From NCBI GenBank assembly GCA_002431395.1, contig DJEU01000025.1, positions 140,897 to 204,896 of the forward strand: 64,000 nucleotides of DNA, given 5' to 3'. Below the pieces are notes generated by a model, which did no database searches, was not told where the DNA came from, and saw only the letters and a program-made list of their open reading frames with translations. The stretch is from Lachnoclostridium sp. UBA5890. Lineage in GTDB: Bacteria; Bacillota; Clostridia; Lachnospirales; Lachnospiraceae. The number at the start of each line of letters is the position of its first letter. Position 1 is the first letter of the stretch. The translations under genes were made by a program, and so were the position numbers. Positions 44,459 to 53,297 of the stretch are shown here, piece by piece.

Positions 44459-44711
44459 CGTGGATCTCAAGATAATCAAATTCGATGCCGTCGATAAAAT
44501 TATCGCTGCGAAAGCGGGTTTTGTCGACACGTTTGAATTCTTCGATATTGTGTTCCAGCCAGATCGGTTTGGAAAGATCAAATTCGTAGCACACTTCTTC
44601 CAGTGCTGCAAATACTTTTTTCGTTCGGGACATCTCAGGGGAATCATTTTCCACGACCATGTCCCGGATCATTCGATTGCTTTTAAATTCTTTTGCCCAT
44701 AAACGAAACAT
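44442..44711 (-). CDS. Small conserved-looking protein of unknown function
   Basis: 89-aa acidic protein (MFRLWAKEFKSNRMIRDMVV at the start, ending in LEIHVIEED). I recognise no named family, but it has a good minus-strand promoter and AAGGAA-type ribosome site, and the translation has the alternating pattern of a small alpha/beta fold (two strands around one helix). Convergent with hydF, overlapping its last 17 bases. Confidence 0.7.
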   Translation of the reverse strand: MFRLWAKEFKSNRMIRDMVVENDSPEMSRTKKVFAALEEVCYEFDLSKPIWLEHNIEEFKRVDKTRFRSDNFIDGIEFDYLEIHVIEED

Positions 44712-44761
44712 CTGTTAAATTTCCTTTCTTTTGTCATTTCCGTATCCATACTTTTTACTGA

Positions 44762-44790
44762 TTATACTTTGATTTTTCGAAAAAGTAAAG
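44762..44790 (-). promoter_or_regulatory. Promoter of the 89-aa protein gene
   Basis: Minus strand: -35 TTTACT (44785-44790), 17-base spacer, -10 TATAAT (44762-44767). Confidence 0.7.
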
Positions 44791-44797
44791 AATTATT

Positions 44798-44826
44798 TGA
44801 CTTTACTGTCATTTTCTTATAAAATT
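44798..44826 (+). promoter_or_regulatory. Promoter of the alarmone synthetase and following operon
   Basis: -35 TTGACT (44798-44803), 17-base spacer, -10 TAAAAT (44821-44826); back to back with the minus-strand promoter. Confidence 0.7.
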
Positions 44827-44888
44827 ATATTGTATGCATAAATGGATTTTTATGCATGGAGGTAAGGAGAAAGGTTGGCGAATAAACG

Positions 44889-45569
44889 ATGTTAGAACAA
44901 GAAGTTGACACCTCTTTGTTAAATCAGATATATATACCGGCAGATGCAGGACACGTTTTTATTGATCAAGAGACCGAATTTCGGCAGATGATGATGATGT
45001 ATAGTTGTGCGATCAAAGAGATTAAGACAAAATTACAAGTATTAAATGATGAATTATCCATAAAAAGACAGAGAAATCCGATTGAATTTATCAAAACCCG
45101 TGTAAAACAGCCGGACAGCATTGCGAGCAAGCTTCGCAGAAAAGGTTATCCCGTGACGGTACAATCGGTATTTGAAAATCTTTCGGATGTGGCAGGGGTT
45201 CGTGTCATCTGTGCTTTTATTGATGATATTTACAAAGTGGCAGATATGCTTACTGCGCAAGATGACATTGAATTGATCAAACGCAAAGATTATATTAAAA
45301 ATCCGAAGATGAATGGTTACCGCAGTCTTCATTTGATCATTGAAGTTCCGGTCTTTTTCTCGGATCACAAAGAGCAGATTCGCGTGGAAGTGCAGATCCG
45401 AACCATTGCGATGGACTTCTGGGCAAGCCTGGAGCACCAGTTGAAATATAAAAAAGATATCGATGATGCGGAAAGTATTATGTATGAACTGCGCGCCTGC
45501 GCCGATGTAATCAATCGAACCGATTACCATATGCAGTCCCTGCGTGACCGTATCGTAGAAAATTCATAA
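44889..45569 (+). CDS. Small alarmone synthetase (RelQ-like)
   Basis: 226-aa RelA/SpoT-domain synthetase without HD hydrolase, TGS or ACT domains, so a short RelQ/YjbM-type enzyme that makes (p)ppGpp from GTP/GDP and ATP. Visible motifs: R-x-K-x-P-x-S-I near 73-77 and 76-81 (here QPDSIASKLRRKG), DVAGVRVICAF near 97-107, the GYRSLH catalytic stretch near 143-148, VEVQIRT and the acid/His pair in FWASLEHQLKYK. Likely start ATG 44889 after GAAAGG. Its transcript probably continues into folD 20 bases later. Confidence 0.92.
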   Translation: MLEQEVDTSLLNQIYIPADAGHVFIDQETEFRQMMMMYSCAIKEIKTKLQVLNDELSIKRQRNPIEFIKTRVKQPDSIASKLRRKGYPVTVQSVFENLSDVAGVRVICAFIDDIYKVADMLTAQDDIELIKRKDYIKNPKMNGYRSLHLIIEVPVFFSDHKEQIRVEVQIRTIAMDFWASLEHQLKYKKDIDDAESIMYELRACADVINRTDYHMQSLRDRIVENS

Positions 45570-45589
45570 AAAACTATTAGGAGGTTGCT

Positions 45590-46426
45590 ATGAGCATTCG
45601 AATTGATGGAAAACAGATTTCCGCACAGATAAAAGATGAGTTAAAAGAAAGAGTAGAAAAAGAGAACCTCGAGGTAACCCTGGCCGTGATCCAGGTGGGA
45701 AATGATCCGGCCTCGACCGTTTATGTCGGAAATAAGAAAAAAGCTTGTGAATATATTGGGATTCGATCCCTTGCTTATGAATTGCCGGAAGAAACACCGG
45801 AAGAAGAACTGCTGCAATTAATCAAAGAATTAAATGACCGAGACGATGTCAATGGCATTCTGGTACAGCTTCCATTGCCGTCGCATATGGACGAAGACAA
45901 GGTAATTCAGACGATTTCACCGAAAAAAGATGTCGATGGCTTTCATCCACAGAGTGTCGGTGCCCTCAGTATCGGACAGCCGGGATTTGTTTCCTGTACA
46001 CCAGCTGGTGTAATTCAGTTATTAAAACGTACCGGGGTTGAAATCGACGGAAAAGAATGTGTGATCGTCGGACGAAGCAATATTGTAGGAAAACCGATGG
46101 CACTTTTGATGCTTCGTGAAAATGCAACCGTTACGGTCTGTCATTCCCATACCAAAGATCTGAAAGAAGTGACAAAACGGGCAGACATTTTGATTGTTGC
46201 GATTGGAAAACCAAAATTTATTACCAAAGAATATGTCAAAGAAGGCGCTGTTGTTATTGACGTCGGAATTCACCGTGGTGCAGACGGCAAACTTTGCGGA
46301 GATGTGGATTATGATGACGTGGCTCCGATTACGCATGCCATTACCCCGGTACCTGGCGGCGTCGGTCCGATGACAATTGCCATGCTTATGAATAACTGCG
46401 TAGAAGCGAAAGGATTACAAGAATGA
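45590..46426 (+). CDS. folD: Methylene-THF dehydrogenase / cyclohydrolase
   Basis: 278-aa bifunctional enzyme interconverting methylene-, methenyl- and 10-formyl-THF. Conserved YVGNKKKACEYIGI (active-site Tyr and Lys near 44-51), QLPLP near 94-98, DVDGFHP near 116-122, the NADP-binding GRSNIVGKP near 158-166 and the C-terminal PVPGGVGPMT are present. It works with the Fhs product encoded at 31061. AGGAGG at 45580-45585 selects ATG 45590. Overlaps rimO by 4 bases. Confidence 0.97.
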   Translation: MSIRIDGKQISAQIKDELKERVEKENLEVTLAVIQVGNDPASTVYVGNKKKACEYIGIRSLAYELPEETPEEELLQLIKELNDRDDVNGILVQLPLPSHMDEDKVIQTISPKKDVDGFHPQSVGALSIGQPGFVSCTPAGVIQLLKRTGVEIDGKECVIVGRSNIVGKPMALLMLRENATVTVCHSHTKDLKEVTKRADILIVAIGKPKFITKEYVKEGAVVIDVGIHRGADGKLCGDVDYDDVAPITHAITPVPGGVGPMTIAMLMNNCVEAKGLQE

Positions 46427-47766
46427 TGCACATTTATTTTGTCTCTTTAGGTTGTGACAAAAATCTGGTTGACAGTGAAAAAATGCTTGCCCTTCTTACT
46501 AAAGAGGGCTATGAATTGACCGATGAGCCGGAACAGGCAGAGATCATCGTCGTCAATACGTGTGCGTTTATCCACGATGCCAAACAGGAGAGTATTGAAA
46601 CGCTGTTAGAACTGGCAGAATACAAAAAGACAGGAAAATGTAAAGTACTGATTGCTTCCGGATGTCTTGCGGAACGCTATCAGGATACCATTTTGGAAGA
46701 AATGCCGGAAATTGACGGCGTGATCGGAACGACGGCCTACGATGATATCGCTGTCGTTGTGAAAAAAGCACTCGGTGGCGAACATGCCGCACTGACCAAA
46801 GAACTGGATTATCTCCCGGTTCACTTGACGGACCGTGTTACTTCCGGTATGTCGCATGTCGGCTATTTAAAGATCAGCGAAGGCTGTAACAAAAACTGTA
46901 CGTATTGTATCATTCCTTCCATGAGAGGACATTACCGAAGTGTCCCGATGGAAGATTTGGTTGAAGAAGCCGAAAAACTTGCGGAAAAAGGAATCCGGGA
47001 ATTGATTTTGGTAGCTCAGGAGACTACATTATATGGTGTAGATCTCTATCATGAGAAAAAACTTCCGGAACTGCTCCGACGTTTGTCCGAGATTCGCGAT
47101 ATTGCCTGGATCCGAGTTTTATACTGTTATCCCGAAGAGATTACCGTCGAACTGGCACAGGAGCTCCGCGAAAATCCAAAGGTATGCCATTATTTGGATC
47201 TTCCGATCCAGCACTGCAATGACGAGGTCCTGAAACGCATGGGACGCCGGACGACAAAAGCAGAGTTGATGGAAAAGATAAAAATGCTCCGTAAAGAGAT
47301 TCCGGACATTGCTCTGCGAACCACACTCATCAGCGGATTTCCGGGCGAAACAAAAGAGCAGCACGAAGAATGTATCGAATTCGTGCGGGAGATGAAATTT
47401 GACCGCCTTGGTGTCTTTCCGTATTCGGAAGAAGAGGGCACAAAAGCAGCGGATTATCCGGAACAGATTGATATGGAGACACGCCGTCGGTGGGCAGATG
47501 AGATCATGGAAGCCCAGCAGGAAGTGATCTTTGCTCAAAATGAAACGCTGGTCGGAAAAACTTACAAAGCGATCGTAGACGGCTATCTGCCACAGGATAA
47601 CGTGTATGTTGCCCGAACGTACCGCGATACTCCGGAAATTGACGGATGTATCTTTTTTCAGGTGCCATATGAGATTGTATCCGGTACGATCGTAACCCTT
47701 TTGGTCACGGATGCAAAAGGCTACGATCTGATCGGTGAAATATGTAGTGAGGAGGATGATGAATGA
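46423..47766 (+). CDS. rimO: Ribosomal protein S12 methylthiotransferase
   Basis: 447-aa radical SAM enzyme that adds a methylthio group to an aspartate of S12. N-terminal UPF0004 domain (SLGCDKNLVDSE with the first of three cluster cysteines), radical SAM motif CNKNCTYC near 147-154, and a C-terminal TRAM domain (~375-440). The SLGCDKNLVD signature separates RimO from MiaB. Two adjacent ATGs (46423, 46426). Overlaps both neighbours by 4 bases. Confidence 0.96.
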   Translation: MMHIYFVSLGCDKNLVDSEKMLALLTKEGYELTDEPEQAEIIVVNTCAFIHDAKQESIETLLELAEYKKTGKCKVLIASGCLAERYQDTILEEMPEIDGVIGTTAYDDIAVVVKKALGGEHAALTKELDYLPVHLTDRVTSGMSHVGYLKISEGCNKNCTYCIIPSMRGHYRSVPMEDLVEEAEKLAEKGIRELILVAQETTLYGVDLYHEKKLPELLRRLSEIRDIAWIRVLYCYPEEITVELAQELRENPKVCHYLDLPIQHCNDEVLKRMGRRTTKAELMEKIKMLRKEIPDIALRTTLISGFPGETKEQHEECIEFVREMKFDRLGVFPYSEEEGTKAADYPEQIDMETRRRWADEIMEAQQEVIFAQNETLVGKTYKAIVDGYLPQDNVYVARTYRDTPEIDGCIFFQVPYEIVSGTIVTLLVTDAKGYDLIGEICSEEDDE

Positions 47767-48317
47767 ATAACATACCGAACAAATTAACCATGATTCGTGT
47801 GATTTTGATTCCATTCTTTATCGTATTTATGTTATGGGACGCGGTTCCCTATGGCGAGTATATTGCTGCTGCAGTATTTATTCTCGCCTGTATTACAGAT
47901 TTTTTTGACGGCTATCTTGCGAGAAAATACAATGAAACAACGACTTTTGGAAAATTTATGGATCCGTTGGCAGACAAACTGCTTGTCTGTTCAGCACTGA
48001 TCTGTTTTGCCGCCGATCCGGAATGTGTGATGCCGGCCTGGGCAGTCATTGTTATTATCGCCCGCGAATTTATTATCAGTGGATTCCGGTTGATTGCCGT
48101 AGAAAAGGGCGTTGTTATCGCTGCTAATTATTGGGGAAAAGTAAAAACGGTGGTACAGATGGTTATGTCCATCGTGCTTATCCTTAATTTTTCTTTTTCC
48201 GGTGCAGAAATCCTGGAATGGATATTGATCTGGGCGGCGGTTGCACTGACTGTCATTTCACTGCTGGATTATATTTATAAAAACCGTGCCGTATTAAGCG
48301 ATGCGGAAACCAGGTAA
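47763..48317 (+). CDS. pgsA: Phosphatidylglycerophosphate synthase
   Basis: 184-aa integral membrane CDP-alcohol phosphotransferase that joins CDP-diacylglycerol and glycerol 3-phosphate. The motif DxxDGxxARx8GxxxDxxxD is complete in DFFDGYLARKYNETTTFGKF followed by MDPLAD (about 39-64). Roughly five to six membrane helices. The ATG start overlaps the rimO stop (ATGA). Confidence 0.95.
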   Translation: MNNIPNKLTMIRVILIPFFIVFMLWDAVPYGEYIAAAVFILACITDFFDGYLARKYNETTTFGKFMDPLADKLLVCSALICFAADPECVMPAWAVIVIIAREFIISGFRLIAVEKGVVIAANYWGKVKTVVQMVMSIVLILNFSFSGAEILEWILIWAAVALTVISLLDYIYKNRAVLSDAETR

Positions 48318-48333
48318 AAGGATGGCGATATCG

Positions 48334-48807
48334 ATGGAAACACTGGAACAATGGCTTGTCAAAGAATTGACAAAAAGAAATGCTACGATAACAACTGCAG
48401 AGTCATGTACGGGAGGTTTGATCTCTGGGCGCATTGTAAATGCCAGTGGTGCTTCCGGCGTGTTTCACCAGGCATTTGTAACCTATTCCAATGAGGCGAA
48501 AAAATCCCTTCTTGGGGTAAAAGAAGAGACATTGGATACCGTAGGTGCTGTCAGTGAAGAAACTGCCAGACAGATGGCAGAAGGAGCAGCAAAAGCCGCA
48601 AAAGCTGATGTGGCACTAAGTGCTACGGGAATTGCAGGCCCGGATGGTGGAACCGAAGAAAAACCGGTTGGACTGGTTTATCTCGGTTGCTATTGTATGG
48701 GAAACACTTACGTGGAACGACATGTTTTTAAGGGAGACCGCAGCGAAGTACGTAATGCAGCCGTTGAAGCCGCATTGACTCTTGCAAAAAAAGCATTGAA
48801 GGAGTGA
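48334..48807 (+). CDS. CinA C-terminal-type nicotinamide-nucleotide amidase
   Basis: 157-aa stand-alone CinA/PncC amidohydrolase domain, deamidating NMN in the pyridine-nucleotide cycle. Signature TAESCTGGLISG near 22-33, SYSNEAK region (here VTYSNEAKKSLLGV), and SATGIAGPDGGTEEKPVGLVYL represented by TGIAGPDGGT. The frame is open from 48301, overlapping pgsA; ATG 48334 gives the family N-terminus METLEQWL and has AAGG about 12 bases before, while ATG 48322 lacks spacing. Start confidence is moderate. Confidence 0.88.
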   Translation: METLEQWLVKELTKRNATITTAESCTGGLISGRIVNASGASGVFHQAFVTYSNEAKKSLLGVKEETLDTVGAVSEETARQMAEGAAKAAKADVALSATGIAGPDGGTEEKPVGLVYLGCYCMGNTYVERHVFKGDRSEVRNAAVEAALTLAKKALKE

Positions 48808-48812
48808 ATCCA

Positions 48813-49349
48813 ATGAAGCATTGGTTCTCTTTAGCGTGTATTTTGCTGGTGGCATTATGTTTGTCTTCTTGTTCGATGATTCCGTTTGAGGATACGTCCG
48901 ATATGGATCTGACGCAGGAAGAGATTGATTCGGTGCAGGATACGACTCCTGCCGCAATTGCAACTCCCAAAAAGCGCAATATAAAGACGATTTCGATCTA
49001 TACGGTCGATACCGTCAACGAAGAACTTATGCCGATTTCTGTTCCTTTATACGATAATGAAGTAACTCCGGCATTTATTACCGATGAGGTGATAAGCAAT
49101 CTGGAAGATACGATAAAAGTAACCGAACTTACGGTAGAACGGCGACAACTTTTTGTAACACTGGATTCTCACTACGCTCCGGTAAAGAATTGTTCGAAAA
49201 AATACGAGACCCTTGTGTTAGACTGTCTGGCAAACAGCCTTTTAGACAATCTTTCTTATGTAGATGATGTGATTTTCCGCTGTGACACGGGAGCTTATCA
49301 TTCTGCAAACTACGATTTTGAGGAAAATGAGGTCTATCGCTCCAAATAA
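48813..49349 (+). CDS. GerMN-like lipoprotein
   Basis: 178-aa lipoprotein: short signal peptide with LSSC (lipobox), an acidic Thr-rich spacer to ~45, then a ~120-residue domain that resembles GerMN (sporulation/germination protein GerM) in its 'ISIYTVD', 'VTPAFITDEVISNL', 'LVLDCLANSLLDNL' and 'VIFRCDTGAYHS' blocks. GTG 48804 is in frame, but AAGGAG (48799-48804) lies 8 bases before ATG 48813. Assignment to GerMN is from pattern memory and tentative. Confidence 0.75.
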   Translation: MKHWFSLACILLVALCLSSCSMIPFEDTSDMDLTQEEIDSVQDTTPAAIATPKKRNIKTISIYTVDTVNEELMPISVPLYDNEVTPAFITDEVISNLEDTIKVTELTVERRQLFVTLDSHYAPVKNCSKKYETLVLDCLANSLLDNLSYVDDVIFRCDTGAYHSANYDFEENEVYRSK

Positions 49350-49370
49350 ACGGAAAGCAGGAACGAAACA

Positions 49371-50642
49371 TTGAAAAAATATGATGTGATCGTAGTCGGC
49401 GGCGGTGCTGCCGGCATGATGGCTGCGATTGCGGCAGCCAAAGAAGGTGCAAAGACCGCCTTACTTGAAAAAAACGAAAAATTAGGAAAAAAAATATATA
49501 TTACCGGAAAAGGACGCTGCAATCTCACGAACGCCTGTGAGACAGAAGAGTTCTTTTCTGCCGTCAATACCAATGCCAAATTTATGTATAGCAGTCTCTA
49601 TACATTGACAAATTTTCAAACGATAGAATTGTTTCAGGAGTGGGGGCTTTCTACGAAAGTAGAACGTGGAAATCGTGTATTTCCGGTTTCTGATAAATCT
49701 TCCGACGTCATTCAATGTCTGGGAAAAGAGTGTAAACGAAGCGGCGTTGACATTCATCTGAACACCCCCTGCCAGCAGATTTTATATGACCATGAGACAG
49801 CGTGTGCTGTGCGGACTGCCGATGAATTGTGGCAGGCAGACAGTATCATTCTGGCAACCGGCGGACTTTCGTATCCGTCTACCGGCTCTACCGGCGATGG
49901 CATCCGGTTTGCAAAGAAATCCGGCCACCGCATCGTTTCCTGCCGTCCGGCACTGGTTCCGATGAATGTAAAAGAATCCGATGCCATGCAAATGCAGGGA
50001 CTTTCTATGAAAAATGTAGAAATGACGTTTTATGTAGAAAAAGAGAACGGAAAAAAGCAGGAGATTTACCGCGGTTTCGGGGAAATGATGTTTACCCATT
50101 TTGGTATCACCGGTCCGATCGTACTTTCTGCTTCTCATGAAGTAGGAAAAAGGTTGGAAAATGACAAGATTTATGCTATACTAGATTGTAAGCCTGCGTT
50201 ATCTGATGAAAAATTAGATAAACGCCTGGTGCGGGACTTTGAAGAAAGCCCGAATACTTCTTTGAAAAACTGCCTTGGGAAACTACTTCCGAAAAGTATG
50301 ATTCCTGTCGTGTTAAAACGTACTTCGCTGAATGGCGGGGCGGCAGTAAATCAAATTACCAAAACAGAAAGACACCGCCTTGTGTCGGAGATCAAAGGGA
50401 TGCGTTTTACGATTCTGTCACTGCGTGACTGGAAGGAAGCGATTATCACCTCCGGCGGCGTATCCGTCAAAGACATTGATCCTTCTACGATGGAGAGCAA
50501 AAAAATCAAAAAATTGTATTTTGCCGGAGAAATGATCGATGTCGATGCGATGACAGGCGGCTACAATTTACAGATTGCCTGGTCCACCGGTTATCTTGCC
50601 GGAAGATCCGCAGCTGAAAAATCAAAAGAAAGAAAGGAATAA
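49371..50642 (+). CDS. HI0933/BaiN-family flavoprotein
   Basis: 423-aa FAD-dependent protein of the HI0933 family, to which the bile-acid reductase BaiN belongs. FAD-binding GGGAAGMMAA is near 10-19, KNEKLGKKIYITGKGRCNLTN (seen as GKKIYITGKGRCNLTN, family hallmark) near 35-52, and the C-terminal GEMIDVDAMTGGYNLQIAW stretch is conserved. Its native substrate in most species is unknown, so the bile-acid role should not be assumed. Start is TTG 49371 behind GCAGGA. Confidence 0.9.
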   Translation: MKKYDVIVVGGGAAGMMAAIAAAKEGAKTALLEKNEKLGKKIYITGKGRCNLTNACETEEFFSAVNTNAKFMYSSLYTLTNFQTIELFQEWGLSTKVERGNRVFPVSDKSSDVIQCLGKECKRSGVDIHLNTPCQQILYDHETACAVRTADELWQADSIILATGGLSYPSTGSTGDGIRFAKKSGHRIVSCRPALVPMNVKESDAMQMQGLSMKNVEMTFYVEKENGKKQEIYRGFGEMMFTHFGITGPIVLSASHEVGKRLENDKIYAILDCKPALSDEKLDKRLVRDFEESPNTSLKNCLGKLLPKSMIPVVLKRTSLNGGAAVNQITKTERHRLVSEIKGMRFTILSLRDWKEAIITSGGVSVKDIDPSTMESKKIKKLYFAGEMIDVDAMTGGYNLQIAWSTGYLAGRSAAEKSKERKE

Positions 50643-50649
50643 AGGAGTT

Positions 50650-51309
50650 ATGAATATCGCTCTCGACGGCCCGGCAGGAGCAGGGAAAAGTTCGATCGCC
50701 AAATTGGTGGCAAAAAAATTATCATTTGTTTACTTGGATACCGGTGCAATGTACCGTACCATCGCACTGTATGTATTGAAAAACCAGATTGCGCCATCTG
50801 ACGAAGCGGCAGTTGTCGCCAGACTGGATGACATTGAGATCACGTTATCCCATGAAAATGGAGAACAGCAGATTTTTCTGAACGGAGAAAATGTTTCGAA
50901 AGAAATCCGCAAGGAAGAAGTAGGAAAGACGGCTTCCACTGTGGCAAAATATGGAAAAGTCCGTGAGAAACTGGTTTCTCTGCAGCAAAAGATTGCTTCC
51001 GAAAACGACGTGATCATGGATGGAAGAGATATTGGAACGGTCGTACTTCCGAATGCAGAAGTAAAAATCTATCTGACCGCCAGCTCCAGAGTGCGTGCGG
51101 AGCGCCGTTATAAGGAATTGCAGGAAAAAGGAGAGACCTGTGATCTGGATCAGATTGAAAAAGACATCATTCTCCGCGATGAGCAGGATATGAATCGTGA
51201 AATTTCACCACTTCGTCAGGCAGACGATGCGGTTTTGGTCGATTCTTCCGATATGTCCATCGAAGAAGTGGTAAATTGTCTGATCGACATTGTCGAAAAA
51301 GCAAAATAA
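50650..51309 (+). CDS. cmk: Cytidylate kinase
   Basis: 219-aa (d)CMP kinase with P-loop GPAGAGKSS at 7-15, the DTGAMYRT acceptor motif near 30-37 and MDGRDIGTVV near 123-132. The frame is open from 50575 within the upstream gene, but AAAGGAG at 50641-50647 selects ATG 50650. The order cmk-ispH-rpsA is typical of Clostridia. Confidence 0.96.
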   Translation: MNIALDGPAGAGKSSIAKLVAKKLSFVYLDTGAMYRTIALYVLKNQIAPSDEAAVVARLDDIEITLSHENGEQQIFLNGENVSKEIRKEEVGKTASTVAKYGKVREKLVSLQQKIASENDVIMDGRDIGTVVLPNAEVKIYLTASSRVRAERRYKELQEKGETCDLDQIEKDIILRDEQDMNREISPLRQADDAVLVDSSDMSIEEVVNCLIDIVEKAK

Positions 51310-51330
51310 AAATGGAACGCAGGAGAGATT

Positions 51331-52206
51331 ATGAACGTATCACTTGCCAAAACAGCCGGCTTTTGTTTCGGCGTCAAACGTGCCGTCGATATGGCATACA
51401 CCGAAGCGGCAAAAGGAAAACCGGTTTACACCCTGGGACCGATCATTCACAATGAAGAGGTGGTTGCGGATCTGAATCAGAAAGGAGTTCTTGCCCTGAG
51501 CGAAGAAGAACTTTTTTCCGGGAAATATCCACTTGAGGATGCTACTGTCATCATTCGTTCCCATGGGATATCCAAAGAAATTTACACAAAATTGGAAAAT
51601 TTGAGTGCCAATATCGTGGATTGTACCTGCCCTTTTGTAAAAAAAATTCATACAACAGTTGAAAAATATGCAGAAAAAGGGTATGATATTGTCATTATAG
51701 GCAGCAAAGCCCATCCCGAGGTGCAGGGTATCCTCGGATGGTGCGAAGGGCACGGAAAAGCCCTTGAAACCGAGGAAGAAGCGCTGAATTTTACCTTAGA
51801 TGATACGACAAAAAAAGTGTGTATTGTCGCCCAAACGACATTTAATTACAAAAAATTTAAAGATTTAGTTGAAATTCTTTCAAAAAAAGGTTATGATATA
51901 ATTGCTGTGAATACTATATGCAATGCCACCGCTGAGAGACAAAAAGAAGCTGAGGAGTTAGCAGCTGTTTCGGATGCGATGATTGTTATAGGCGGGAAAA
52001 ACAGTTCAAATTCCAGAAAGTTATTTGAAATCAGTAAAAATCAGTGTGAAAACACTTATTTTATACAGACATTAGAAGATTTGAATCTGGAGCAGATTCA
52101 ATTTTCGTCAAGCCTAGGTATTACTGCAGGGGCATCCACCCCAAAAAACATTATTCAGGAGGTTCTAGAGGCATGTCAGAAGAAAGAAGTTTTGAGGAAT
52201 TATTAA
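51331..52206 (+). CDS. ispH: HMBPP reductase (IspH)
   Basis: 291-aa 4Fe-4S enzyme completing the MEP pathway to IPP and DMAPP. Cluster ligands C12 (AGFCFG), the second in DCTCPFV near residue 96-98, and the third in TICNATAERQ near 194; the catalytic-loop residues TTFNYKKF follow the family. GCAGGAGAG at 51320-51328 precedes ATG 51331. The last 34 bases overlap the start of rpsA in another frame. Confidence 0.96.
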   Translation: MNVSLAKTAGFCFGVKRAVDMAYTEAAKGKPVYTLGPIIHNEEVVADLNQKGVLALSEEELFSGKYPLEDATVIIRSHGISKEIYTKLENLSANIVDCTCPFVKKIHTTVEKYAEKGYDIVIIGSKAHPEVQGILGWCEGHGKALETEEEALNFTLDDTTKKVCIVAQTTFNYKKFKDLVEILSKKGYDIIAVNTICNATAERQKEAEELAAVSDAMIVIGGKNSSNSRKLFEISKNQCENTYFIQTLEDLNLEQIQFSSSLGITAGASTPKNIIQEVLEACQKKEVLRNY

Positions 52207-53270
52207 AAGAGGAATCATCAGTAACAATCCATAATGGTGCGATTGTAGAAGGGACAGTTATCAGCGTTAATGAGAATGAAATTATCTTGAATATCAGATA
52301 TAAAGCAGATGGTATCTTGACAAAAAGCGAATACAGCAATAATCCGGATGTTGATTTGACAAAAGAAGTTAAAGTTGATGATAAGCTCACTGTAAAGGTT
52401 CTAAAAGTAAATGACGGAGAAGGTCAGGTTCTTCTTACTTACAAGAGATTGCAGCAGGATAAGATGAACAAAGTGTTCGAAGAAGCGATGGAAAGCGGTG
52501 AAGTTCTGAAAGGAACAGTAACAGCAGCATTGAAAGGCGGCTTGAGCGTTTCTTACGGAGAAGGCCGTGTATTCATCCCGGCTAGTCTTGTATCCGACGT
52601 ATATGAGAAAGATCTTTCCAAATACGAAGGACAGGAAATTGAGTTCGTTCTTACGGAGGTAAATCCTCGCAAGAGAAGAATCATCGGTGACCGCAAACAG
52701 CTCATCGTTGCACAGAAGAAAGAGGCGCAGGAAGCACTTCTTGCTCGTATTGAAGTAGGTATGATGGTAGAAGGTACTGTAAAGAATCTTACCGATTTTG
52801 GTGCATTCATCGATCTCGGCGGAGCAGATGGTCTTCTTCACATCTCTGAAATGAGCTGGGGACGTGTAGACGATCCTAAGAAATTGTTCAAAGTTGGCGA
52901 CAAAGTAGAAGTTATGATCAAAGACATTTCCGGTACAAAGATTGCCCTTACGATGAAATTGGATTCCAACAATCCATGGAAAAACGCATCTGAGAAATAC
53001 GAAAAAGGACAGGTTGTTACAGGAAAAGTTGCCCGCATGACCGATTTTGGTGCATTTGTTGAATTGGAAGAGGGAATTGATGCTCTTCTTCATGTATCTC
53101 AGATTTCCATCGATCATGTAGAAAAACCATCTGACGTATTGAGCGTTGGACAGGAAGTTACTGCAAAAATCGTTGACTTCAACGAAGAAGCAAAGAAAAT
53201 CAGCCTGAGCATCAAAGCTCTTGAGATTGAAAAACAGAACGAGGATGCTGCGGAAGAAGACGCAGAATAA
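52173..53270 (+). CDS. rpsA: S1-domain protein (30S ribosomal protein S1-like)
   Basis: 365-aa protein with four S1 RNA-binding domains (about 17-85, 100-165, 188-255 and 273-342), shorter than the six-domain E. coli S1 but usual for Firmicutes. The last two domains have the strong LTDFGAFIDLGG and MTDFGAFVELEE patterns. AGGAGG at 52158-52163 lies inside ispH and sets ATG 52173. In several Clostridia ispH and this gene are one open frame; here they are separate but overlap by 34 bases. Acidic tail. Optimised codon use. Confidence 0.93.
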   Translation: MSEERSFEELLKEESSVTIHNGAIVEGTVISVNENEIILNIRYKADGILTKSEYSNNPDVDLTKEVKVDDKLTVKVLKVNDGEGQVLLTYKRLQQDKMNKVFEEAMESGEVLKGTVTAALKGGLSVSYGEGRVFIPASLVSDVYEKDLSKYEGQEIEFVLTEVNPRKRRIIGDRKQLIVAQKKEAQEALLARIEVGMMVEGTVKNLTDFGAFIDLGGADGLLHISEMSWGRVDDPKKLFKVGDKVEVMIKDISGTKIALTMKLDSNNPWKNASEKYEKGQVVTGKVARMTDFGAFVELEEGIDALLHVSQISIDHVEKPSDVLSVGQEVTAKIVDFNEEAKKISLSIKALEIEKQNEDAAEEDAE

Positions 53271-53297
53271 TAAATTCGACTGAGGTTTTGAATAGGT

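Noticed and set aside
52173..52206. Frameshifted IspH-S1 fusion
   Set aside because: IspH has its normal C-terminus length and the S1 gene has a well-placed AGGAGG and ATG, so two separate genes are the simpler reading.
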